The notes: generated by a model from the letters alone, not told the origin. Positions 1-9,498 are shown, counted from the stretch's first letter. The stretch: DNA of 64,000 bases from Bradyrhizobium paxllaeri (GCF_001693515.2 NZ_CP042968.1:1178001-1242000); one strand, 5' to 3'. A program made the numbers and translations.

Positions 1-843
1 GCTAGCGACATCTCGTTGCGCATCCTGGCCGAGCAGCTTGGGCGCGGTCTGAACCAGCAGTTCATTGTCGAAAACAAGCCGGGTGCAGACACCCGCGTCG
101 CCAACGAACTGGTGTCGCGCGCCGCGCCGGACGGATACACCTTCCTTTATGCGGCGGCGCCGTTTGCGACGGCTGAAGCCTTGTTCGAGAAACTCAACTA
201 CAACCGCAAGGATCTGCAGCCGGTGGCGATGGCCGTCATGGCGCCGTTGTTCCTGGTGGTCAATGCGCGGGCGCCCTTCAAGACCGTTCAGGAAATGATC
301 GCCTACGGCAAATCGCGGCCCGAAGGCCTGACCTTTGGTTCTCCGGGGGCAGGCTCGCAACCCCATCTGGCGGCCGAACTGCTGTTCAGGGATGCAGGCG
401 TCAAAGGCCTCATCGTTCCCTTTCGCGGCGATAACATGGCCTACACGGAACTGCTGGCGAGCCGTCTCGACGCAACGTTGACCGCCATCAGCACAGCCTT
501 GCCGCATATTCAAAGCGGCCAGTTGCGTGTGCTGGGCGTGGCGTCGGCCGCGCGCAGCCCGATTTACCAGGAGGCGCCGACCTTGCGCGAGCAGGGACTT
601 TCCAGCGTGATCGCTTCCGGCTGGTACGGTTTCATGGCGCCGGCAGCAACGCCGGTCGCAATCGTCGATCGCCTGCAGGCGGAGATCATTCGTGTCCTTG
701 CCGATCCCGACGTGAAGCAAAAGCTGATCGCTCAGGGACTGGAGGCGCGCCCCGGCACCGCCACCGAGTTAGGCAAGTTCATCGACGACGAAACCCGCAA
801 ATGGAGCGAGGTGATCCGCACCGCCGGCCTCAAGGGGGAATAA
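1..843 (+). CDS. Bug/TctC-family tripartite tricarboxylate transporter binding protein, 5' truncated
   Basis: The reading frame is open from base 1, so the true start and signal peptide lie outside the window; 280 residues are visible. The visible part matches the Bug fold: an early APDGYTFL segment, a central GSPGAGSQPHLAAELL helix typical of ligand-contacting loops, and a C-terminal region with APAATP and the terminal helix seen in this family. Bug proteins are periplasmic and bind carboxylates or other small organic acids, often without a dedicated permease nearby. It is the only plus-strand gene in the first 28 kb and ends 4 bases before the convergent MacB-type operon, so it is probably not part of that system. 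The ligand cannot be told from sequence. Confidence 0.85.
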   Translation, partial: ASDISLRILAEQLGRGLNQQFIVENKPGADTRVANELVSRAAPDGYTFLYAAAPFATAEALFEKLNYNRKDLQPVAMAVMAPLFLVVNARAPFKTVQEMIAYGKSRPEGLTFGSPGAGSQPHLAAELLFRDAGVKGLIVPFRGDNMAYTELLASRLDATLTAISTALPHIQSGQLRVLGVASAARSPIYQEAPTLREQGLSSVIASGWYGFMAPAATPVAIVDRLQAEIIRVLADPDVKQKLIAQGLEARPGTATELGKFIDDETRKWSEVIRTAGLKGE

Positions 844-846
844 CGC

Positions 847-2037
847 TCAGTTCGCGTACAGGCCTTCGACGATCGGCAATCGCGCGGCGCGGACGGCCGG
901 AAAGAGTCCGCCGACCAAGCCGACAATCAGCGCCAGCGCAACACCCTCGGCGATCAGCCAGGGACTGAGCTTGAAGTCGAACACCACCTGGGTGAAGTTG
1001 CCGCCGAGCGTCGAGGCGGTGACGCCATCGAATATCAGATAGGTCGCGGCAGCGCCCAGCAGGCCGCCGATAACCGCGAGCAACAGCGACTCGGCCAGCG
1101 TACCGACGAAGGCGGGGAAGCCGCCGAAGCCGATCGCGCGCAGCGTTGCGATTTCCGTGGCGCGTGACGCCACCGACGAATACATCGTGTTGAGCGCGCC
1201 GGCGATGGCCCCGAGCGCCATCGCGATCGCCAGCGGCCAGCCGAGTTTCTGAATGAGGTCGGTGGTTTGCGACGCCTGTTCGGCAAAGTAGCTGGCTTCG
1301 GATTTGACGTCGAGCTTCAGCCGCGGATCGGTATCGCTATAATTCTTGAGCTCGTTCAATGCGGCCGGGCTGGTGAGACGCGCGCGCACGGTCTGGACGA
1401 TGTTGTTGCGGTTGAACAGGCTCTGCACCACGTTGAGATCGGCCCAGATTTCGGATTCGAACACGCTGCCGCCGGCCTCGAACACGCCTACGACTGTCCA
1501 GCGCGTCGCGCCGAACGCCACCGTAGAGCCGAGGTCCAACCCTTCAAACTCCCGCAGCAGCGCTTTGCCGACCACGATTTCGTTGCTGCCGCGGCTGAAC
1601 ATGCGGCCCGCCGTGATGGCAATGTCCTTGCGCAACGCCATGCCCTGTTCGCCGATCCCGCGCAGCGGCAGGTTGGCCTTGGTCTTGGTCGTGCGCTTGA
1701 TACCGTCGACCACGAGATAGAGTTCCGGCGAGATCAGGGGCTTGCCGTCGGCTCCGCGCGCGATGCCTGGCGCATCCTCGATCAGCCGCACCTGGTCGCG
1801 GCTTACCGTGCTGTTGATTTCGGCCTGCGAGCCGGCCCGCAGCACGATGGCGATATCGTCGGCGCCGGATCCCGCGATCGTGCGCTGGAATCCATTGGCC
1901 ATCGCCAGGAACGCGAGCAGCACGATCACCACCAGCGCGATCGCGATCACCGTCGAGAGTGAGAGCCAGCGCCGCTGCGCGATGCTCTTGAGATTGATTG
2001 ATGTGACCGCCGCCACCTGAAGCCAGAGCGAACGCAT
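847..2037 (-). CDS. MacB/FtsX-type ABC transporter permease
   Basis: This 396-residue protein has one N-terminal membrane helix (about residues 25-50), a long periplasmic domain (about 50-260) and three C-terminal helices, the layout of the MacB periplasmic core plus FtsX permease family. Such permeases work by mechanotransmission, moving substrates already in the periplasm or outer membrane rather than across the inner membrane. It is the last gene of a four-gene unit (adaptor, ATPase, permease, permease), 2 bases after the stop of the preceding permease. The two permeases are not identical, so the transporter is probably a heterodimer. The substrate is unknown; lipoproteins, peptides or hydrophobic toxins are typical for the family. 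Confidence 0.85.
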   Translation of the reverse strand: MRSLWLQVAAVTSINLKSIAQRRWLSLSTVIAIALVVIVLLAFLAMANGFQRTIAGSGADDIAIVLRAGSQAEINSTVSRDQVRLIEDAPGIARGADGKPLISPELYLVVDGIKRTTKTKANLPLRGIGEQGMALRKDIAITAGRMFSRGSNEIVVGKALLREFEGLDLGSTVAFGATRWTVVGVFEAGGSVFESEIWADLNVVQSLFNRNNIVQTVRARLTSPAALNELKNYSDTDPRLKLDVKSEASYFAEQASQTTDLIQKLGWPLAIAMALGAIAGALNTMYSSVASRATEIATLRAIGFGGFPAFVGTLAESLLLAVIGGLLGAAATYLIFDGVTASTLGGNFTQVVFDFKLSPWLIAEGVALALIVGLVGGLFPAVRAARLPIVEGLYAN

Positions 2038-2039
2038 GC

Positions 2040-3200
2040 CTATCCCCGTCCGAGCGCAGTTGCGATTCTAAGCCGCATGGCGTTGAGCGCCGGAATGATC
2101 CCTGTAATCAGTCCAAGCGCGATCATCAGCGCCAACCCTTGCAGCATGATGGTTGGCGATACCGCAAAGGCTGGAGCGACGTTGGTGAGGCTCGCGCGCA
2201 GCGCCATGGCGATCAGGGCTGCAATCGCAAGCCCCGGCACGCCACCGAGCAGCGCCAGCAGTACGGACTCGCCAAGCACCATGGCCAGGATGCGCGGGCC
2301 TGAAAATCCAAGTGTCTTCAATACGCCGATCTCACGGGTGCGCTCGCGGATCGACAGCGCCATCGTGTTGCCGACGATCATCAGGATGGTGACGAAGGCG
2401 GCGCCTACCACCAGGAACACGATCAGCGCGATGTTGCCGAACTGCGCCACGAACGCCTTGCCGAACGCCTTTTCGGTGTCGGTCGAGGTCTCGGCGGTGG
2501 AATTGGCGAACATTGCGTCGATCGTTTTCGCCACGCGATCGTTGTTTTCGGGCGAAGTGGTCTGCAGGATCATCCAGCCGATCGTGTCCTTGCCGAAACT
2601 GCGGGTCTCGTCGAAATAGGCGTATTGGAACAGCATGAAGTTGGTGTCGACGTGCTCGACCTTGCCCTTGACGATGCCGGCAATGGTGAGGTCCCAGGTG
2701 TGTCCGCCGCTCTTCTGGCTGAAGATGTTGCTCTGGACGGGAATGCGATCGCCGATCTTCCAGCCCCACTTCTGCGCCAGTTTTTCGCCAACCACCGCGC
2801 TGCCGCGGTCGCGGATGAAGGCTTGGAGCTGCTCGGGCGGAACATCGAATTCGCTGCGATAGACGTCGAAATAGGTTGATGGTTCGATCGCGAGCGACAT
2901 GATGAAGTTCTTCGGATCCTGATAATAGCCGCCGAACCAGTTGGCGAAGGTCACCTGACGGACCCCTTCCACCGCCCGCACGCGGTTGTAATAGGCGATC
3001 GGCAACGGCTGGGTGAAGTTGATCTTGTTGACGGTGATCATCCTGTCAGCGGCGGCGCGATCCTCTCCCAAGGTAAACGCGCGGTAGAATCCGGCGAGCA
3101 CGCCGAAGATCATGAAGGCGATCAGGATCGACATGATCATCAGGCTCGCACGCAATTTGCGGCGGAACAGGTTTTTCCGTACCAGGTCGAAATCGTTCAC
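2040..3200 (-). CDS. MacB/FtsX-type ABC transporter permease, second subunit
   Basis: This 386-residue protein has the same topology as its downstream neighbour: an N-terminal helix after a basic NLFRRKLR stretch, a large periplasmic core, and three C-terminal helices with the SIRERTREIGVLKTLGF coupling segment that contacts the ATPase in FtsX-type permeases. I place the start at a GTG at 3200 because it overlaps the ATPase stop by four bases (GTGA), a usual sign of translational coupling; the frame stays open upstream but that stretch is low-quality arginine-rich sequence inside the ATPase gene. It probably forms a heterodimer with the following permease. Confidence 0.85.
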   Translation of the reverse strand: MNDFDLVRKNLFRRKLRASLMIMSILIAFMIFGVLAGFYRAFTLGEDRAAADRMITVNKINFTQPLPIAYYNRVRAVEGVRQVTFANWFGGYYQDPKNFIMSLAIEPSTYFDVYRSEFDVPPEQLQAFIRDRGSAVVGEKLAQKWGWKIGDRIPVQSNIFSQKSGGHTWDLTIAGIVKGKVEHVDTNFMLFQYAYFDETRSFGKDTIGWMILQTTSPENNDRVAKTIDAMFANSTAETSTDTEKAFGKAFVAQFGNIALIVFLVVGAAFVTILMIVGNTMALSIRERTREIGVLKTLGFSGPRILAMVLGESVLLALLGGVPGLAIAALIAMALRASLTNVAPAFAVSPTIMLQGLALMIALGLITGIIPALNAMRLRIATALGRG

Positions 3201-3895
3201 GCGGCCAGCTCCCGTTCGACGAAGCGGCCCTTGTCGAGATGCAGGACGCGCTTGGCGTAGTTGGCCGCCGCCGGGTCGTGAGTGACCATGACGATGGTCT
3301 TGCCGAGCTCGCCATTGAGCAGTTGCAGGATCGACAGGATTTCGTCGGCGGACTGGCGGTCGAGGTCGCCGGTCGGCTCGTCGCACAACAGCAGGTTCGG
3401 ATCCGAGACGATAGCACGCGCAATCGCCACGCGCTGCTGCTGGCCGCCCGACATTTCGCGCGGACGGTGTTTTGTGCGATCGGCGAGCCCGACCACGGAA
3501 AGCGCGGTGTTGACACGCTCCGCGCGCTCCTTGCTGCGCAATTTCGTCAGCAGCAGCGGCAGTTCGACGTTCTGCGCCGCCGTCAGCATCGGCATCAGAT
3601 TATAGAACTGGAAGATGAAGCCGATATTGGCGGCGCGCCAGGCAGCGAGTTCGCCCTCGGAAAGGCCGTCGATGCGGTGGTCCGCAACCGAGATCTCGCC
3701 CGCGTCGGCGCGGTCGATGCCCCCGAGCAGATTGAGCAGCGTGGTCTTGCCCGAGCCGGAGGGGCCCATGACCGCGATGAAATCGCCGCGTGGAATCGCC
3801 AGATCGAGATGGTCGAAAATCGAGATCGTTTCCTTGCCCTTGGTGAAGCGCTTGGCTACGCCGGTAAGGCGAACCATCGGATGTTCGGCTGTCAC
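3197..3895 (-). CDS. MacB/LolD-type ABC transporter ATP-binding protein
   Basis: A 232-residue ABC ATPase. Walker A (GPSGSGKTT, about residues 44-52), a Q-loop, the signature MSGGQQQR (about 147-155) and Walker B ([12 protein letters not shown]) are all intact. The three consecutive Q residues after the signature and the DEPTGDLD sequence are typical of the LolD/MacB subgroup, matching the two FtsX-type permeases downstream. It starts 31 bases after the stop of the HlyD adaptor and overlaps the next permease by four bases, so the four genes form one export operon. It powers the transporter from the cytoplasmic side. Confidence 0.92.
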   Translation of the reverse strand: MTAEHPMVRLTGVAKRFTKGKETISIFDHLDLAIPRGDFIAVMGPSGSGKTTLLNLLGGIDRADAGEISVADHRIDGLSEGELAAWRAANIGFIFQFYNLMPMLTAAQNVELPLLLTKLRSKERAERVNTALSVVGLADRTKHRPREMSGGQQQRVAIARAIVSDPNLLLCDEPTGDLDRQSADEILSILQLLNGELGKTIVMVTHDPAAANYAKRVLHLDKGRFVERELAA

Positions 3896-3926
3896 GTTTC
3901 TCTCCTGTCGGAATTTCTGGCGGGCG

Positions 3927-5030
3927 CTAGTTTGCGGCGGCCTTGGTGGCGCCGTTGGCCTTACCGCCTGCCTTGTCGTTGGCCTTGCCGTTTTCCTTGC
4001 TGTTTCCCCTGGCTTGCAGAAAATTCACCTTCACCGCCATGTCGGGCAGGATGCGCGGATCCTTCTTCTCGAAGCGGATGCGAACCTTCACGGTGGCCTT
4101 TTCGCGGTTTGCGGTCGGCACGATCGCGATCACGGAAGCGGGAATGGTCCAGTCCGGATAGGCATCCAGCACCGCGTTGACGGGACCGCCGGGACTGACG
4201 CGGCCGATGAAGGCCTCGTTGACGTCGACCTCGATCTCGATCGAATCCATGTCGACGATGGTGCAGATGCCGGTTCGCGTAAAGCCGCCGACCGACATTG
4301 GCGAAATCATCTCGCCGGGCTGCGCGCTGCGGTCGATGACAACGCCGCCAAAGGGCGCCCGGATCTGGTGCTTGTCGAGTAGCGAGCCGCTGCGCTTGGC
4401 GTCGATCTTGGCAGTCTCGAATTGCGACTGCGCTTGGCGCAACTGCGCGCTGAGCACGCCGACGCGGGCCTGCGCCTTGGTCAGATCGGCCTCGGTGGCA
4501 AAATTCTTTTGCGAGAGTGTCTGTATGCGCGTCATGATCCGGGTCGCATCCTCCAGATCGGCCGTGATCGCGGCCACCGCTGCGTCCGCGGTCTCGACAC
4601 GCGAGCGCGCCAGCTCGTAGTCCTTTTCGGCCAGCACGCTGTCGAGCCGCGCGACGATCTGACCCTCAGTCACTGTCATGCCTTCGTCGATGAAAACCTC
4701 GACCACCTTGCCGGTGATTTCGGCCGCGACCGTCGCCTTGCGCCGCGCCACCACATAGCCGGAGGCCGCCAGACTGCCGGCCGTTTTGTCGTTTGTGGCG
4801 GCGGGCGGCGGTTGAACCTGCGCGGTCTGCTTCTGTGCGGCCGGCTGCGGCGCGGTCTCCTTAGGGGAGTCCTGCCGGCCTAATTCGTAAGCGGCAAAAG
4901 CTGCAAATCCGACGACGCAAATGGCAGCCGCCGCCACTAGCGGCAGCCAGCGCCGGCCCGGTCGCTCCACCTTGTCCGTGCTGCGATCAATGGTCAGCGA
5001 CCGCAGCAATTTGCTCTTGTCTTCGCTCAT
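3927..5030 (-). CDS. HlyD/MacA-type efflux periplasmic adaptor
   Basis: This 367-residue membrane fusion protein starts with a short cytoplasmic stretch, one membrane helix (about residues 29-48), a proline/glutamine-rich linker, a split lipoyl-like domain on either side of a coiled-coil hairpin (about 125-215), and a beta-barrel domain. It would link the MacB-type pump encoded just downstream to an outer-membrane channel; no TolC-like gene is visible here. The last 25 residues form a K/N/G/A-rich low-complexity tail, an unusual extension for an adaptor. First gene of the adaptor-ATPase-permease-permease operon; the 240 bases before it hold no recognisable gene. Confidence 0.88.
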   Translation of the reverse strand: MSEDKSKLLRSLTIDRSTDKVERPGRRWLPLVAAAAICVVGFAAFAAYELGRQDSPKETAPQPAAQKQTAQVQPPPAATNDKTAGSLAASGYVVARRKATVAAEITGKVVEVFIDEGMTVTEGQIVARLDSVLAEKDYELARSRVETADAAVAAITADLEDATRIMTRIQTLSQKNFATEADLTKAQARVGVLSAQLRQAQSQFETAKIDAKRSGSLLDKHQIRAPFGGVVIDRSAQPGEMISPMSVGGFTRTGICTIVDMDSIEIEVDVNEAFIGRVSPGGPVNAVLDAYPDWTIPASVIAIVPTANREKATVKVRIRFEKKDPRILPDMAVKVNFLQARGNSKENGKANDKAGGKANGATKAAAN

Positions 5031-5270
5031 CGTTCATTTCCGTCCGACGGCACGCGCGAGAGCCAGGCGGCACTCGTTTTCGACGAGGTGATTTTCTCGG
5101 ATCGGAAGCCTTATAGCGACGGCGGCAATTCTTGCAACCAGCAAGCGTGTTTGGCGCCGCGCTGTTGCCGGCTGTTGCCAGCGGGGTTGTTTGGCTCCGG
5201 TGCCCTGCCGATCTGGATGCGCTCAAAACCCGGCAATTTTGCAGCGGGAACCGGCTGCGGGGCTTTGTGT

Positions 5271-6284
5271 TCAGTCGATCGCGATCGCCACCTTGCCGAA
5301 GTGCGTGCCGCTCTCCATGTGGGAAAACGCCTGTTTCGCCTGATCGAAGGCAAAGGTCCTGTCAATCACCGGCTTCATCTTGTGAACCGCCGTTGCCTCC
5401 ACCATCGCCTTGAGATCCTCGACCGATCCGACGGTGACGCCCTGCAGCCGCTGCTGCTGCATCACCATCAAGGGGAGGCGCGAGTCTGACGGCGGCGGGC
5501 CGGCGAGCACGCCGATGAAGGCGATGGTGCCGCCGATCCTGACAGCCCGGATCGACTCGTTCAGCGTGCCGACCCCGCCAACCTCAACGACGAGGTCGAC
5601 GCCCTGGCCGCTCCATTCGCGGGCCTTCTTTCCCCAGTCGGGCGTCGCCTTGTAGTTCAAGGTGAAGTCGGCGCCGAGCTGCTTGACGCGTTCGATCTTG
5701 CCGTCGCTGGAGGAAGTTGCGATGACGCGCGCGCCGCACATTTTGGCAAATTGAATGGCAAAGAGCGAAACGCCGCCGGTGCCTTGCGTCAGAACGATCT
5801 GTCCGGGCCTGATGCCGCCGAACTTGACGACCGCGCTCCAGGCCGTGACGCCGGCGCAGGGGAGTGCGGCGGCTTCGATGTCGCTGAGATGCTCCGGCGT
5901 TCTGACCAGCGCATGTTTTGGAAAGATCCGATACTGCGTCAACACGCCGTCGACCGAGCCACCGAGAGCCCGATTCATTTTTTCTGCGCTGGGTTCACCG
6001 CTGAGCCAGCTTTCGAAGAAGCTGCCGATGACGCGATCACCGGCTGCGAACTCCCGCACGCCCGGGCCGACCCGCTCGACGACACCAGCACCGTCCGAAA
6101 CCGGCACAAGCGGGAATTTCTGGCGCGAGCCATAGCCGCCCTTGACGGTGAGGAGATCACGATAGTTCAGCGTTGCCGCTTTGAGCCGGACGAGCACCTG
6201 GCCTTCGCCGGGCTCCGGCACAGGCTTGTCGACGAAGGCAAGTCCATCGATTCCGTTCGGTCCCTGCAGCTCATAGCACTTCAA
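5271..6284 (-). CDS. Zinc-independent MDR-type NAD(P)-dependent quinone oxidoreductase/alcohol dehydrogenase
   Basis: A 337-residue medium-chain dehydrogenase/reductase. The N-terminal GroES-like half has the quinone-reductase pattern LNYRDLLTVKGGYG in place of the CGTD catalytic-zinc motif of true alcohol dehydrogenases, and the Rossmann half carries GTGGVSLFAIQFAK for NAD(P)H binding. It is therefore more likely a zeta-crystallin-like quinone or enal reductase. I chose the TTG at 6284 because GAAGGAG precedes it at good spacing; the upstream extension has no similarity to the family. It follows the FMN reductase gene by 85 bases and may be the last enzyme of the long minus-strand cluster. 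Confidence 0.85.
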   Translation of the reverse strand: MKCYELQGPNGIDGLAFVDKPVPEPGEGQVLVRLKAATLNYRDLLTVKGGYGSRQKFPLVPVSDGAGVVERVGPGVREFAAGDRVIGSFFESWLSGEPSAEKMNRALGGSVDGVLTQYRIFPKHALVRTPEHLSDIEAAALPCAGVTAWSAVVKFGGIRPGQIVLTQGTGGVSLFAIQFAKMCGARVIATSSSDGKIERVKQLGADFTLNYKATPDWGKKAREWSGQGVDLVVEVGGVGTLNESIRAVRIGGTIAFIGVLAGPPPSDSRLPLMVMQQQRLQGVTVGSVEDLKAMVEATAVHKMKPVIDRTFAFDQAKQAFSHMESGTHFGKVAIAID

Positions 6285-6369
6285 CGGGAATCTCCTTCGG
6301 TACGCCCCAGTAAGCGCCATATTGCCGCAAATGTTCCGGTTCCGCCAAGGCTCTGAGCACGGCCGCGCG

Positions 6370-6996
6370 TCAGAACCGCGCAGCCATTTCGGCCAGCCGC
6401 CGATGCGCACCTTCGCGTGCGCTGCGGATCGGCTCGGCCGGCCCGGTGGTCGGTCCGATCGGCACGAACCGCACGTCGCTGACGCCGACGAAGCGGAGCA
6501 GCTCGCGCAGATAGGGGGTGGCCATGTCGATGCGGCCGCGATTCATGCCGGTGACGAAATCGCTGCCGCTGGCGAGGATGACAACCGTCGGCCGGTCCTT
6601 GAACAGGGGCAGATAGCCTTGCGCGGGATCGAAACGGAACGCCAGCCCGGGCTGCGTGATCACGTCGACCCATTGCTTCAGTTTGTAGGGAATACCGAAG
6701 TTCCACATCGGCGTCGAGATCAGTACGCGATCGGCGAGCGCGAAGCGGATCGCGATGCGCTCGGCGACCGCAAAGGCATCGCGCTGCGAGTCGGTGAAAG
6801 CCCGGCCGTCGATGCGGGCATATTTGGCTTCCAGCACATAGTTCTCGAATTCCGGCAAATGATCCCGCCACAGGTTCATCGTGTCGATGTCCCAGTCCGG
6901 CCGCGCCTGCCGGAAACAGTCGATAAACACCCGCGCGCCGGCGGAGGATTCCGAGTCCGCGCGTGGCGAGCAGCTTAGGTGAAAGAGTTTTGGCAT
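6370..6996 (-). CDS. FMN-dependent NADH:quinone oxidoreductase / azoreductase-like flavodoxin-fold protein
   Basis: This 208-residue protein has the AzoR/NQO layout: an N-terminal LSCSPRADSESSAG phosphate-binding loop for FMN, a central PMWNFGIPYKLKQWVD segment that stacks on the flavin, and the ASGSDF loop. These enzymes use NAD(P)H to reduce quinones, azo dyes or nitro compounds by two electrons. It sits 13 bases after the SMP-30/isochorismatase fusion and was probably co-transcribed with it. A role in keeping the quinone acceptor of the upstream molybdenum hydroxylase reduced, or in reducing a pathway intermediate, is inference. Confidence 0.85.
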   Translation of the reverse strand: MPKLFHLSCSPRADSESSAGARVFIDCFRQARPDWDIDTMNLWRDHLPEFENYVLEAKYARIDGRAFTDSQRDAFAVAERIAIRFALADRVLISTPMWNFGIPYKLKQWVDVITQPGLAFRFDPAQGYLPLFKDRPTVVILASGSDFVTGMNRGRIDMATPYLRELLRFVGVSDVRFVPIGPTTGPAEPIRSAREGAHRRLAEMAARF

Positions 6997-7009
6997 GGCA
7001 GGATCCCGC

Positions 7010-8587
7010 TCATCCCAATCCCCTGATCACCGCGTCGGCATTGGTGACGACGGCGACATTCTGCATGGCAAAATTGATGGAGGCGTTGTGCCACTCGGCG
7101 TTCATGGTCGAGCAGCAATCCTCGGGCACGATCATGAAGTAGCCCTTGTCCGCGCCGGTGCGGGCGGTGTGCTCGATCGACATATTGGTCCAGGCGCCGG
7201 TGTTGATGATCATGTCGCGGCCGGTCGCCTTGAGGATGGTCTCTAACCGCGTGCCTTCCCACGCGCTCATCCGCATTTTCTCGACGACGAAATCGCCGGC
7301 GCGCGGCTCGAGCCCCGGAACAGGAGCCGCGCCCCAGCTTCCGCGCACCATCGCGCCGCTGTCGACCAGCCCTTCGAACAGTGGCGCATTGAGCGTGACG
7401 CCAGGCGCGCCCGGCTCGACGATGAACCAGACATGGATGATGACGACGCCGCGGGCGCGCGCGGCTTCCGCTAGGCGGCGGACATTGTCGACCACGCGTT
7501 GCTGGCGTGCGTGGCCAGGCGAGCCGGAATCGGCGAATGCGCCACCTTCCATGATCACGTCGTTCTGCAGATCCTGAATGATCATCGCGCAGCGGCGCGG
7601 ATCCAGCTGCATGTCGCCACTGGCCAGTTGGGGAGAGGCAGGCGTAGCGGTGCCAGTATCGGGTCCGGTCGAAGCCCTGCCACTCATATAAGGCTCGTGA
7701 CGCGGCCCGGCCTTGACCGGGATCGCGTAGACCGAATGCGTCGCAGTCAGATAGAGCGTGCGAAAATCAGGTCCACCCCAGGCGAGATTGGCGACGAGTT
7801 CGGGCACGCGCACCTTGCCGAGCAATTCGCTCGCGGGTGAATAGACCCATACGCCGCCGGGCGCGGTGACCCAGACGTTGCCGCGTTGGTCGCACTTCAT
7901 GCCGTCGGGCAGGCCGGGCTCGAGCTCGGAACGGATGCCGCTGGCGAAGACGCGCGCATTGGACAGCGAGCCGTCGGCCTCGACGTCGAAGACGCGGATC
8001 AGCGCCTGCACCGTGTCGTTCACGTACAGCAGGCGTTCATCGGGCGAGAAGCAGAGCCCGTTCGGCTGGTCGAACAGATGGCGGTCGACCACGAGCTTTG
8101 GCGGGCCGCCGCCGGGCGGAGCGCGAAAAACGCCCTGGAAGCCGAGCTGGCGCGGCCGCTCGACGCCGTAGACCGGCATGCGGCCATACCAGGGATCGCT
8201 GAAATAGATCGCGCCGCTCGAATGGACGCAGACGTCGTTCGGGCTGTTGAGCTCCTGGTTCTCGAAATGCGAGGCGATCACCTCGCGCCTTCCGTCTGGG
8301 CGTTCGCGGATCAGGGATGAGGTGGCATGCTCGCAGACGATCAGATTGAGCTCGGCGTCATAGGTCATGCCGTTGCATTTGTTCGAAGGACGCTTGACCT
8401 CGACCACGCCGCGCTTGGCATCCCATCGCCTTCGCACGTCGCCGGGCATATCCGAAAACAGGAGATAATGATGCGTCGGATGCCAGATCGGCCCTTCCGT
8501 GAATTCAAAGCCGGTGCCGACCTGGCCGACCGGCGCATAGGGGTCGATCAGGGCCTCGAATTCCGGGCGCAGCGTCACGTGCGTCAT
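7010..8587 (-). CDS. SMP-30/gluconolactonase-like domain fused to isochorismatase-like hydrolase domain
   Basis: A 525-residue two-domain protein. Residues 1 to about 295 form a six-bladed SMP-30/lactonase propeller with the usual metal and acid residues in EGPIWHP (E31), NSPNDVCV, DQPNGLCFSP and YVNDT. After a Ser/Thr/Pro-rich linker (about 302-325), residues 330-525 form an isochorismatase-like cysteine-hydrolase domain with Asp339 (IIQDLQND) and Lys437 (VEKMRMSAW) of the expected Asp-Lys-Cys triad. The third residue, normally Cys, is Ser470 (TNMSIEHTAR), so the second domain may be inactive or work without a thioester. The start has AAGGACGG before it. A lactonase joined to an amidase-type domain suggests successive ring-opening steps. 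Confidence 0.87.
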   Translation of the reverse strand: MTHVTLRPEFEALIDPYAPVGQVGTGFEFTEGPIWHPTHHYLLFSDMPGDVRRRWDAKRGVVEVKRPSNKCNGMTYDAELNLIVCEHATSSLIRERPDGRREVIASHFENQELNSPNDVCVHSSGAIYFSDPWYGRMPVYGVERPRQLGFQGVFRAPPGGGPPKLVVDRHLFDQPNGLCFSPDERLLYVNDTVQALIRVFDVEADGSLSNARVFASGIRSELEPGLPDGMKCDQRGNVWVTAPGGVWVYSPASELLGKVRVPELVANLAWGGPDFRTLYLTATHSVYAIPVKAGPRHEPYMSGRASTGPDTGTATPASPQLASGDMQLDPRRCAMIIQDLQNDVIMEGGAFADSGSPGHARQQRVVDNVRRLAEAARARGVVIIHVWFIVEPGAPGVTLNAPLFEGLVDSGAMVRGSWGAAPVPGLEPRAGDFVVEKMRMSAWEGTRLETILKATGRDMIINTGAWTNMSIEHTARTGADKGYFMIVPEDCCSTMNAEWHNASINFAMQNVAVVTNADAVIRGLG

Positions 8588-8609
8588 CGGTCCGTCCTTC
8601 TCTCAGCGC

Positions 8610-9458
8610 TCAGGCCGGGAACCAGTTGCGCTGGGGCAGGCTCTGCACCACAGGACCGGGCACCTGATCGTGCAGGCGGCCGATCACCATGCCGCCTTCG
8701 ATTTTTGCAGGCCGGTCATGGACCGGGAGCAGATAGCGCGAATTGCTCAGCAGTTTTTTGATAGCGGCCTTCTCCGCGCGCTTGCTGGTGCCGTGATTGC
8801 CCGTGGTGCGCGGTTCGGCGTCGTGGATTTCGTTAAAGGGGGTGACGATCTGGTCGTTGAAATCGTAGATCACGTCGCCGCAGATGGTGGCGATGCCGTC
8901 GGCGGTATGAACGTGGATGTTCATCGAGCCTTCGGTATGCGCATTGGCGGCGTCGCAATAGACACCGGGCATCAGTTCGACCGGACCGGTCACTTCGAGA
9001 TCGAGGAAGCGCAGCGCGCTTTTGGTGTGCAGGCGGTCGATCAGGTGCTTGATGTCGGGCGCCGGATATTGCGGGTGCATCAGTCCGGAGACGGAATATT
9101 CCAGCTCCTTGCGGTTGAGCACCACCGTCGTGTTCATCGGAAACAGGTCGTCCTTGCCCGCGTGATCGATATGCAGATGGGTGTGGCAGACATAGCGGAC
9201 GTCGCCCATGCGCACGCCGTGGCGCGCGAGCTGGTTCTCGATCATGTTCTCGTGGAACTGAAGCCCGCGCATGCCGAGCGTTTCCATGATCTGGTTGGAG
9301 CGATAGCCGGTATCGACCACGACGGGATAGGGGCCGCCGACAATCAGGAATCCCAGCGTCAGGACACGGCGGGTGCGGCCGCAATCGCGGCCGAGCACCA
9401 GGAAGCTCGATTCCAGTTCGATATCCCCATAATCGAGGATCTTGATCTCGAGCGGCAT
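8610..9458 (-). CDS. MBL-fold metallo-hydrolase, quorum-quenching-lactonase-like
   Basis: This 282-residue metallo-beta-lactamase-fold protein carries HTHLHIDHAG (His94, His96, Asp98, His99), a later AHTEGSMNIHV histidine, the CGDVIYDFND aspartate and a C-terminal LPVHD histidine, enough to bind two zinc ions. Among the family it most resembles the N-acyl-homoserine lactonase branch, but in a catabolic cluster a lactone or ester intermediate is a likelier substrate than a signal. The start is preceded by GGGAGGGA. It lies between the amidohydrolase and the SMP-30 fusion on the same strand; three consecutive ring-opening-type enzymes stand out. Confidence 0.85.
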   Translation of the reverse strand: MPLEIKILDYGDIELESSFLVLGRDCGRTRRVLTLGFLIVGGPYPVVVDTGYRSNQIMETLGMRGLQFHENMIENQLARHGVRMGDVRYVCHTHLHIDHAGKDDLFPMNTTVVLNRKELEYSVSGLMHPQYPAPDIKHLIDRLHTKSALRFLDLEVTGPVELMPGVYCDAANAHTEGSMNIHVHTADGIATICGDVIYDFNDQIVTPFNEIHDAEPRTTGNHGTSKRAEKAAIKKLLSNSRYLLPVHDRPAKIEGGMVIGRLHDQVPGPVVQSLPQRNWFPA

Positions 9459-9498
9459 ATGTTCCCTCCCATGTTCTTTTAATTGTCGGTTCGCGCCG

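Noticed and set aside
3201..3386. N-terminal extension of the second MacB-type permease
   Set aside because: The extra 62 residues are Arg/Pro-rich and lie within the ATPase gene; the GTG at 3200 overlaps the ATPase stop as in coupled genes.
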